Source of the DNA: Bacteroidales bacterium UBA1215
Lineage (GTDB): Bacteria; Bacteroidota; Bacteroidia; Bacteroidales; WCHB1-69
Direction of reading: 5' to 3'
Assembly (NCBI GenBank): GCA_002309475.1
Contig: DBXJ01000027.1
Span: forward strand, 2,867-9,318
Length of the DNA: 6,452 nt
Positions 1 through 6,025 of the stretch are shown piece after piece. Positions within the stretch are counted from its first letter, which is position 1. Each line of letters starts with the position of its first letter. A program made the position numbers and the translations under genes. The notes below the pieces were generated by a model. The model did not search any database, had not been told where the DNA came from, and saw only the letters and a program-made list of their open reading frames with translations.

Positions 1-31
1 AAAAAAGCAGAGTAAAAACTCTGCTTTTTTT
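1..31 (-). terminator. Rho-independent terminator (bidirectional in form) after the Omp28-type gene
   Basis: A perfect 7-bp stem, GCAGAGT at 7-13 and ACTCTGC at 18-24, encloses an AAAA loop. It is flanked by A-runs at 1-6 and T-runs at 25-31, which can extend the pairing. Read on the minus strand it begins 18 bp past the stop codon of the gene ending at 49 and ends in a U-tract, as an intrinsic terminator should. The same form could also stop plus-strand transcription arriving from left of the window. The U-tail may continue beyond the window edge. Confidence 0.88.
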
Positions 32-48
32 GTTGATTGTATAACTAT

Positions 49-2295
49 TTATTCTTTAATGAATTTCTTTGTAGTTACACCTTTGTCGGTAGTAATGTTG
101 ATAACATAAATGCCGTTGGCCATATCGCTAATGTCAATAGTATTGATGGCACTATGATATTGTTTGATTTTTTGACCCAAAAGATTGTAAACAACAACTT
201 CTTTTATTTCATTATTGGATTCAATGTTGATAATATTGCGGGCAGGGTTAGGATATACCAATACTTCACCATTGGACAACAATTGTTCTTTGATGGCACT
301 TGCAGCACCTACTTTGCCGGATTGTAATACTTCTTTTGTAGTATAGTTTTGAACCCAATATACTGCATAAATGTTGGCAAAGTTTTCTACAGAGTGTTCT
401 GATGCATGATTGATAGGATTTTTTGCGTCATCAGGTAAGCGATAACTGCCTTTGAATTCATATTCGTAGGTTTTGGTAACAGGTGTGTTTTCTGTTAATG
501 TAATATTGTCACCCGATGCAGAAGACATAAATTTCTTCATCACATAGTAGAAAATAGTATCCCAGTTGGCATAGAAAGTTGCAGCTCCATACTTAGCTAA
601 ATATTCATCTGCAAAATTTTGCTTGGTTTGGTTTTCTACAAGGGCTACAAATAGTCTGTAATTGTTGCCAGCAAATGTTTCTAACGGATTGACTTCAAGG
701 GAAACGTTGAATTTTTTGTTTCCATCCCATTGGAAGGTTGCATTGAGATCAACAAAAGAAGGAACTGTTGCGTAACCGTTGAAAAGTGAAACAGTATAAT
801 AAGAAGGTGCATTGCCGAATTCTTCTTCTCCGCCACCATCTACAGTTAAATAAGGAACTGAACTTACTCCATAATATGCTCTACGGGTATAGCCTTCAGA
901 AGTGTAGTACGGGTCGCCATTGCCGGGCCAACTCATTTGATATTTGATGGCTGTCCAATCTTCAGGATTTAATTGTGATAATACTTGTTTTAATTTTGCA
1001 TTACCGGTCTTGCACGGACTACAAGTAGCCGAGGTAAAACCTTCGTGTAGAACAACACGTTTTACTGAATTGGTGTAGCATTTGAAACTATAATTCAATG
1101 TATCGCTATTCAAACCGGTATTGCCATTTAAGTCAGAAAGCCAAATTTGCATGTTGTAGATTTTACCGGATTCAGTTGGCGTAAATTGAGTAGGGTGAGA
1201 GATGATTTTTCCATCAATAGTTTCCTTAATGGTTATATTGTTGATAGCACTGGAATAGGTTTGTCCATCTACTGCGTAGTTGTAGGTGAAAGACGTAATA
1301 TTTTGTGTACCTTCATTGATAACATTGGCATTTACTGTAAAAGGAACGTTAATTTTTTGGAAGGCAGCCATGTCGGTGTAACTCATAGATGCGTCAATGG
1401 AATCCAAATCAAATACTGTTTCTAAGTTGTAAACCAACAATTTAGGACCGGACATAAAAGAAATACACAAAGTGTTGAAAGTATAGTTTTGTGCGGAAAG
1501 GAATACATTGGGAACAATGCTAATACCATAGCAATAGTAATTTTCCATTTCAGGATAGTCTTGAATAACATTGTAAAGAGCTGTTGCTTGTTTGGTGTTA
1601 GGATTAATTCTAACCACATTTTGCGGGTATCTTTCCAATCCAAATATATAAGGACCGCCAGCTGTAATTGTATCGTATGCCAAGCCCCAGAAGAAACCGT
1701 CTTCATAGTCAATGTTTGCCATAGTAATAGTTTGCAATTTGCTTAAATTGCTGGCAGAATATAAATCCAAGTTGCCAGTGCTGACATCTGCTGCCCAAAA
1801 ACCACCGTTTCCATTGTCAGCATCAGGTGCATAAGTCAAAGCTCCAGGGTGTGAGCCACTTGGTAAATTCATGCTTGTACATGTTTTTGTTGTTATATCC
1901 ACTTTGTAAAGTACAGCGTCTCCATTGGTAAAATAGAAATAGGTTCCGTCATAGGCTAAACCAATCATATAGGCACCTGTAGTTGAAGATGCTGCACTAG
2001 GTCCTCCTGTAAATGCAATAGAATCTACGATGACACTGCTTGCAATGTCTATCTTAAAAATCTTTTTGGCGGAGGTAGATGCAGAATAAAGATAGGTTCC
2101 GTCTGAACAAGTTCCAATACTTCCATTGATGGTTGTATTTAATGATCCTTGCTTGAGATCAACCCATGGGGAAAGTACTTTTTGGTATTTAGCAATGTTA
2201 TTGTTGCTTTCATTTTTTTCTATAATAGATATTTGTTGTGCAAATGTTGCACACATAAAACCCATTGATAGTAGGCTGATAAATAACTTTTTCAT
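49..2295 (-). CDS. Secreted Omp28-related protein with beta-propeller-like N-terminus and T9SS type A sorting domain
   Basis: This 748-residue protein is predicted to cross the inner membrane by Sec and the outer membrane by the type IX system, ending on the surface or released. Residues 1-19 form a signal peptide with likely cleavage at TFA|Q. Residues about 50-295 contain repeats of the kind 'DGTYLYSAS...IFKID' and 'GLAYDGTYFYFTN...LYKVD', which suggest a beta-propeller (SMP-30/quinoprotein-like). Residues about 303-405 look like an Ig/CARDB-type domain ('VNANVINEGTQNITSF'). Residues about 410-660 match Omp28-related proteins, a thioredoxin-like fold, with 'VLHEGFTSATCSPC' (CSPC at 425-428, DNA 1012-1023) and a candidate cis-proline at Val480-Pro481. 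Residues about 676-748 are the type A sorting domain ('VYPNPARN', 'VYNLLGQKI', 'NGIYVINI'). The Met start directly precedes the signal peptide and no Shine-Dalgarno is visible, as is normal in this phylum. A promoter lies upstream and a terminator follows. The substrate is unknown, and it is unclear whether CSPC is catalytic. Confidence 0.9.
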   Translation of the reverse strand: MKKLFISLLSMGFMCATFAQQISIIEKNESNNNIAKYQKVLSPWVDLKQGSLNTTINGSIGTCSDGTYLYSASTSAKKIFKIDIASSVIVDSIAFTGGPSAASSTTGAYMIGLAYDGTYFYFTNGDAVLYKVDITTKTCTSMNLPSGSHPGALTYAPDADNGNGGFWAADVSTGNLDLYSASNLSKLQTITMANIDYEDGFFWGLAYDTITAGGPYIFGLERYPQNVVRINPNTKQATALYNVIQDYPEMENYYCYGISIVPNVFLSAQNYTFNTLCISFMSGPKLLVYNLETVFDLDSIDASMSYTDMAAFQKINVPFTVNANVINEGTQNITSFTYNYAVDGQTYSSAINNITIKETIDGKIISHPTQFTPTESGKIYNMQIWLSDLNGNTGLNSDTLNYSFKCYTNSVKRVVLHEGFTSATCSPCKTGNAKLKQVLSQLNPEDWTAIKYQMSWPGNGDPYYTSEGYTRRAYYGVSSVPYLTVDGGGEEEFGNAPSYYTVSLFNGYATVPSFVDLNATFQWDGNKKFNVSLEVNPLETFAGNNYRLFVALVENQTKQNFADEYLAKYGAATFYANWDTIFYYVMKKFMSSASGDNITLTENTPVTKTYEYEFKGSYRLPDDAKNPINHASEHSVENFANIYAVYWVQNYTTKEVLQSGKVGAASAIKEQLLSNGEVLVYPNPARNIINIESNNEIKEVVVYNLLGQKIKQYHSAINTIDISDMANGIYVINITTDKGVTTKKFIKE

Positions 2296-2332
2296 AATAA
2301 AAATGTTTAATAAATAAATAAATTTTGATTCG

Positions 2333-2363
2333 CAAAAATATCATTTTTTTTTGAAAAAACAAA
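2333..2363 (-). promoter_or_regulatory. Bacteroidetes-type promoter for the Omp28-type gene
   Basis: Read on the minus strand, TTTG (2360-2363) is followed after exactly 19 bases by TATTTTTG (2333-2340). This is a full match to the Bacteroidetes -33 TTTG and -7 TAnnTTTG elements at the expected spacing. The -7 box lies 37 bases before the ATG at 2295, which gives a leader of roughly 30 nt. The leader is almost pure A/T, includes three tandem TAAA units at 2311-2322, and has no Shine-Dalgarno. The promoter sits inside the 75-bp gap after the upstream lamin-tail gene, so the downstream gene can be transcribed on its own. No hairpin terminator is visible in that gap, so read-through from upstream is also possible. 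Confidence 0.72.
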
Positions 2364-2370
2364 CAAGTGC

Positions 2371-4953
2371 TTAAAATTTAATAGCCAATGTGCAAGATTT
2401 TTTTATTTTTTTTACCGATCCGTCTGTTTTCCAACATTTTGCAATGATAATATAATTACCGATCGGGGCTTTTATGAGGTTTTCAATGCTGCCATCCCAA
2501 GTAAAATAACCTTCTGTATCCACCAATTCGTTGTTGACAAGGTTGAGAATTTTTTGTCCGTGTACATTATATATATCTATTGTCAGTCGGTTTCCCGGTT
2601 CTGCAAACTGATATTTTATTTGCAAAATATCATTGTAACCGTCGTTGTCAGGGGAAAATATTTCCGGATAAATAGATATTTCGTCTTCTGCCTCAAGATT
2701 TTCACTAAATGCAGAATTTTTATATCCGGGTGTGGCAAAGCCGACTGTTGCAGCAGCCGAATGCCAATTGCCGGCATCTTGTGTCGGACGTTCAAAATTG
2801 ATACGTTCCAAACTGACGCCGTCAACAGATTTTAGCATTTTATAGTGCATGTCTTCTCGATAGTCAAATCTATCGACTATTTCGCCCCCGGACAACAATA
2901 TTGCACAACCGGATTCATTGTTGAAGGCAGGGAAAGCATTCATGTCAATAAAATTGTCGTCATTGGGACAAAAGTATTGTTCTTTGACCTTCTCGGAGCG
3001 GGTGGTAATTACAAGGTATTGTTGAGGGGATAGTGATTGTCCTTTTGTGCTGACAACATATCCCGTATCCACACTGCCGTTTTTCAAATTGGCAATTCGC
3101 AGTTCTTTTAAATTGATTAAACGGTCGGAGCGATTGTAGATTTCTACAAAATCAACACCATCATCTTTCGGGTTGAAAAGTATTTCGTTGATAATTACAT
3201 CGTTTTCTTCTGCTCTGACGGCATATCCGAAAGGGTAGCTTTGAGGATAAACGATGCTATTGCCGACACAATCGACAATGCTGTCCAAAATTGACAGTTG
3301 ATAGGTGACTCCTACTTGCAAGGCAGGCGAGAAACTGATGTTGATGCAATTCCATTCTTCTTCGTTGAAAAATATTTGGTTGATAGTTAAATTGTCAGAA
3401 AGTGCAAATGTGTGATTTTGTGCGAATGGTTTATTGAGAATTTTTTCTGAAAAATAAACACTTATCACTGTGTCCGACTGGGCAAAAATATGGTCAATAG
3501 CCGGCAATTCATCGTCCGGATTGTTGCTGAAAACAGAATTGATGTTTCCCGGTGTGCCGCCTAAGGGATGATTAGATACCGTCCAATTGTCTTCTTCGGC
3601 ACAAGGATTGTTAAAATCGATCATTTCCAAAGACCAGCCGCCGTTTTTCTTTTGGCTGTTGTGGTACCAAGAATCGGTAAAATTTACAAAATGAATGATT
3701 TGTTCGTTGGTGTCAATCAAAAGTATGCTTTGCCCGGCATCGGTGATTTGAACACTTGAAAAGGATACCACTTGACCATAACTTTCAAACAAACTTTTAC
3801 ATGCTGACGCACAGATGATTAAATACTGACGGGCAGGAATGATGACATTAGGAAAAATCTTGGTGGAAGTGCCTATTTTGAGTTTCCAACCATAGAGCGA
3901 AATATCAAAATTGTTGCGGTTGTAAAGTTCAATGTATTCATATTCCGGTAAACCAACAGTCGGATTAGGGTCTGCCATAATTTCGTTGATAATTACGTCA
4001 AAGGGTTGTGCAATATAATAAATGAAATCAAAATTGGTATCTATTAGTTCGTTGTTGTTGAGATCTTTGATGTGACTAATTCGCAAATTCAGTGTGGTAT
4101 TCAATGGTAAAGAATCGTTGAATTGTAAAGTAAGCGATGAAGGATTGTCAAAAATAACTTGAATGGGATGCTCTATATTGTTGATAGTGAAATTGTTGGT
4201 GCTAATAATTGAAGTGTCAATATTTTCGCTAAAAGCAATAGATAGAGCTGTTCTATTATTATAATATAATGTATAAGTGCTGACAGAAGGGGAAATGGTG
4301 TCGTAGAGGATGGGTCCATGATAGATGTTGTCAAAATAGAATTTTGTGGAGTTGGAAGAGGTATAGGTGCATATCAAACCGATATAGTTGAGTTGGTTGT
4401 CAAACGAGGTTGTATAAAAACATGATGTATTCCAATTGTTTAGATTGGCTTCTGATGTTTGAATGATAAAAGTATTGTTAGAGTCGTAGGTAACTTTAAT
4501 ATCCAAATCGAAAGCATTGGCAATTTGTCCTAATGTTCCTGTTGCCAATAGTGAGTTTGACGTGCCTTGTTGGCGGTATAATTTGATGGCATCGTTGCTG
4601 CCGGATTCGCCAAAGCGAAGGTAATAGCCATTCAAAGACGTGTCTTGCAAATCGGCTTTGTCGGCAGATAAATAAAAACGGCAATAGTTGTTGTCGGAAG
4701 GCGAGAAATTGAGTTTTATCCTAAATTGCCATTCCATGGTGCCGAATGTTTGCGATGCCGTGGACAGATACTTGGTGCCGGATGCACTCGCATTGAGTTG
4801 CAATTCTCCGGAATTGTTGACAACAAAATCGTTGGTGTCTCCAAACCAAGCGGGATTTTCTGAAATGTTTCCATCAGAAAATGAATCATATACTTGAGCG
4901 TGCAGACTTATTATGAGTGCTATAAAAACAATGATAAGCAATATTTTCTTCAT
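2371..4953 (-). CDS. Exported lamin-tail-domain protein with C-terminal sorting-type domain
   Basis: This 860-residue protein has a signal peptide at 1-19 (SLHA|Q cleavage). Residues about 21-213 resemble a ConA-like lectin/glucanase sandwich ('FDNIYHGPI' ends it). Residues about 219-316 form a bacterial Ig-like (SbsA/Big_5 type) domain ('LSIAFSENIDTSII'). Residues about 317-470 are lamin-tail domain 1 ('DVIINEIMADPNP...EYIELYNRNN', 'GGWSLEMID', 'GGTPGNIN'). Residues about 480-578 are a second Ig-like domain ('ISVYFSEKI'). Residues about 585-748 are lamin-tail domain 2 ('DVIINEILFNP...FVEIYNRSD', 'VSLERIN', 'ATPGYKNS'). Residues about 760-860 are a C-terminal domain starting 'FSPDNDGYND' (766-775), as in T9SS type B/gliding-motility C-termini, although the end also resembles a FlgD-type Ig fold. 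No catalytic residues were recognised, so an adhesive, carbohydrate-binding or structural surface role is most likely. It is the first gene of the minus-strand pair, with the Omp28-type gene 75 bp downstream. Confidence 0.9.
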   Translation of the reverse strand: MKKILLIIVFIALIISLHAQVYDSFSDGNISENPAWFGDTNDFVVNNSGELQLNASASGTKYLSTASQTFGTMEWQFRIKLNFSPSDNNYCRFYLSADKADLQDTSLNGYYLRFGESGSNDAIKLYRQQGTSNSLLATGTLGQIANAFDLDIKVTYDSNNTFIIQTSEANLNNWNTSCFYTTSFDNQLNYIGLICTYTSSNSTKFYFDNIYHGPILYDTISPSVSTYTLYYNNRTALSIAFSENIDTSIISTNNFTINNIEHPIQVIFDNPSSLTLQFNDSLPLNTTLNLRISHIKDLNNNELIDTNFDFIYYIAQPFDVIINEIMADPNPTVGLPEYEYIELYNRNNFDISLYGWKLKIGTSTKIFPNVIIPARQYLIICASACKSLFESYGQVVSFSSVQITDAGQSILLIDTNEQIIHFVNFTDSWYHNSQKKNGGWSLEMIDFNNPCAEEDNWTVSNHPLGGTPGNINSVFSNNPDDELPAIDHIFAQSDTVISVYFSEKILNKPFAQNHTFALSDNLTINQIFFNEEEWNCINISFSPALQVGVTYQLSILDSIVDCVGNSIVYPQSYPFGYAVRAEENDVIINEILFNPKDDGVDFVEIYNRSDRLINLKELRIANLKNGSVDTGYVVSTKGQSLSPQQYLVITTRSEKVKEQYFCPNDDNFIDMNAFPAFNNESGCAILLSGGEIVDRFDYREDMHYKMLKSVDGVSLERINFERPTQDAGNWHSAAATVGFATPGYKNSAFSENLEAEDEISIYPEIFSPDNDGYNDILQIKYQFAEPGNRLTIDIYNVHGQKILNLVNNELVDTEGYFTWDGSIENLIKAPIGNYIIIAKCWKTDGSVKKIKKSCTLAIKF

Positions 4954-4966
4954 AAAAAATTTTTTG

Positions 4967-4974
4967 TAAAAGTA
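4967..4974 (-). promoter_or_regulatory. Candidate -7 element for the lamin-tail gene
   Basis: On the minus strand TACTTTTA matches the Bacteroidetes TAnnTTTG box at all but the last base. It is preceded by the same A-tract and TGATA context seen at the promoter of the downstream Omp28-type gene. A TTTG (4987-4990) lies only 12 bases upstream of it, which is shorter than the usual 19, and no good -33 box sits at the normal spacing. The box ends 13 bases before the ATG, so the leader would be only about 6 nt. A different promoter further upstream remains possible. Confidence 0.4.
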
Positions 4975-4999
4975 TCATTTTTTTTTCAAATAACTCATG

Positions 5000-5019
5000 A
5001 TTTTTTATTAATAAAAAAT
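5000..5019. repeat. Perfect 20-bp A/T palindrome between divergent promoters
   Basis: ATTTTTTATTAATAAAAAAT is identical to its own reverse complement, with 10-bp arms and no spacer. The flanking bases (G4999, T5020) do not extend it. It lies in the 128-bp gap between the minus-strand lamin-tail gene and the plus-strand thioredoxin gene, about 36 bp from the leftward -7 box and 40 bp from the rightward one. Counted from the predicted starts this is roughly -40 to -63 in both directions, a plausible position for a dimeric regulator. The A/T-only composition in AT-rich DNA means chance, or simple DNA bending, cannot be excluded. Confidence 0.55.
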
Positions 5020-5048
5020 TAGTCAACAAAAATTTCCTAAAAAAGTTG

Positions 5049-5056
5049 TATCTTTG
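5049..5056 (+). promoter_or_regulatory. Bacteroidetes-type -7 element for the thioredoxin/rseC-like pair
   Basis: TATCTTTG matches TAnnTTTG in full and is followed by CA, a common context in this phylum. It ends 25 bases before the ATG at 5082, predicting a leader of about 19 nt without a Shine-Dalgarno. No clear TTTG is seen 19 bases upstream, so the -33 part is weak and an activator could be needed. The palindrome at 5000-5019 lies just upstream of the -33 region. Confidence 0.6.
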
Positions 5057-5081
5057 CATGTATTTTGAATGATTTTTAAAT

Positions 5082-5597
5082 ATGAAAAAAACAAGCATTT
5101 TTTTATTGATAGTTAGTGCTTTATGTTGGATGTCGTGTGGAAATGACAAACAGAAAAATGAAGCCGGCAATAGTGAGAATGAAGAGGTATTTCAAAGTGA
5201 AGAACCAACAACTTCTGTAGTTGAAACTAAAGTTTTTGAGGCAGGCGAAGTCGTGCCGATAAGCAATGCTGCAGAATTTGAAGCATGGGTGTGTCCGGCA
5301 GAGGCTGTCAATGGCACTTGGACTTATAAGCAATCGATGCCATGTGTGGTGGATTTTTATGCCGACTGGTGTTCTCCTTGCCGACAAATGATGCCTACTT
5401 ATGAAAAATTGGCCAAAGAATATGCAGGAAAAGTAACTTTTTTTGAATTAAATGTTGATGATATGAAACCATTCGTACATCAATTAGGCATTGTAGGCAT
5501 GCCGACTTTGTATTTTTGCGGTCAGGAACTTACAGTAGTCCTCGGTATGCAGTCGGAAGAACAATTGCGGGAATATTTAGATAAATTGTGTGAATAA
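5082..5597 (+). CDS. Thioredoxin-fold lipoprotein (periplasm-facing thiol-disulfide oxidoreductase)
   Basis: This 171-residue protein has a lipoprotein signal peptide ending in 'CWMSC', with Cys19 as the likely lipidated residue. An acidic, Asn/Glu-rich linker follows (about 20-50), then a thioredoxin domain (about 52-171). The active site is WCSPC at 96-100 (DNA 5367-5381), with Ser in place of the Gly of classical WCGPC. Asp91 in 'VVDFYADWC' corresponds to the buried Asp of thioredoxins, and 'GMPT' (139-142) gives the cis-proline at Pro141. The C-terminal 'VLGMQSEEQLREYLDKL' fits the last strand and helix. Extra cysteines occur at 71, 88, 145 and 170. It probably reduces or exchanges disulfides of envelope proteins from the membrane surface; its substrate and electron source are not shown. 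Its TAA overlaps the ATG of the next gene. The Met start directly precedes the signal peptide and follows a good -7 box. Confidence 0.9.
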   Translation: MKKTSIFLLIVSALCWMSCGNDKQKNEAGNSENEEVFQSEEPTTSVVETKVFEAGEVVPISNAAEFEAWVCPAEAVNGTWTYKQSMPCVVDFYADWCSPCRQMMPTYEKLAKEYAGKVTFFELNVDDMKPFVHQLGIVGMPTLYFCGQELTVVLGMQSEEQLREYLDKLCE

Positions 5598-6025
5598 TGT
5601 CGGCAAATATTATTTATCATACTGCAAAAGTATTGTCTGTCGATAACGATAGTGTAAAGGTGTTGATAGAAAGAGGCAGTGCGTGTGAAACTTGCTACAA
5701 TCGCGGTGCCTGCGGTGCTTTTGAAAAAAAAGAAATGATATATGATATAAAAACGGATGAAAGCAATCGTTTTTCAGTAGGAGAAACGGTGCGTGTAGGT
5801 ATTGCCACAAATACAGGATTAAAAGCTGTTGTATATGCCTATATATTACCCATGGTGGTGTTTGTGGTGGCATTTTTGATTGCCTATTTGTTGTCGGCTC
5901 CTGATTGGCTGTCGGCACTAATAGGAATAGCAGTATTAGCCGTTTATTATATATTGCTGGCCAAGTATAGAAATAAATTGGAAAAAGAATTTACTTTTAC
6001 TATAGAGAAACTTATAAATATTTGA
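5597..6025 (+). CDS. rseC: RseC/MucC-family membrane protein (SoxR-reducing system RseC family)
   Basis: This 142-residue protein starts with a small soluble domain of the RseC type. The cysteine cluster C30-xx-C33-x5-C39-G (DNA 5684-5713) lies within 'ACETCYNRGACG', and 'FSVGETVRVGI' follows. There are two membrane helices at about 75-99 and 104-122, then a short basic tail. In Proteobacteria RseC is an inner-membrane protein of the sigma-E operon, linked to the Rsx/Rnf electron-transfer complex that reduces SoxR. In Bacteroidota the homologue commonly precedes the rnf genes; here no rnf gene follows within the window. Its ATG overlaps the thioredoxin stop codon (TAATG), so the two are probably translationally coupled. 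Its 3' end overlaps the facing tilS by 14 bp. Family assignment is firm, but the function here is inferred and the symbol names the family only. Confidence 0.85.
   Translation: MSANIIYHTAKVLSVDNDSVKVLIERGSACETCYNRGACGAFEKKEMIYDIKTDESNRFSVGETVRVGIATNTGLKAVVYAYILPMVVFVVAFLIAYLLSAPDWLSALIGIAVLAVYYILLAKYRNKLEKEFTFTIEKLINI

Noticed and set aside
37..327. Open frame on the plus strand inside the Omp28-type gene
   Set aside because: It is antisense to the sorting domain of a well-supported gene, has no promoter or family resemblance, and is low-complexity hydrophobic sequence. The other antisense frames inside the two large minus-strand genes fail for the same reasons.
2311..2322. Three tandem TAAA units as a phase-variation repeat
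   Set aside because: Three units are too few to suggest slipped-strand switching, and it lies in an ordinary A/T-rich leader.
4954..5081. Riboswitch or small RNA in the divergent gap
   Set aside because: The predicted leaders are under 30 nt, and apart from the A/T palindrome there is no stable GC-containing stem or T-tract terminator.
4886..5170. Minus-strand frame spanning the divergent intergenic region
   Set aside because: It covers both promoters and the starts of two well-supported genes. Its sequence is mostly Phe, Lys and Leu from A/T-rich DNA, with no recognisable domain.
5610..5918. Minus-strand frame antisense to the rseC-like gene
   Set aside because: The opposite strand encodes a clear RseC-family protein with its cysteine cluster and membrane helices; this frame has no recognisable features.
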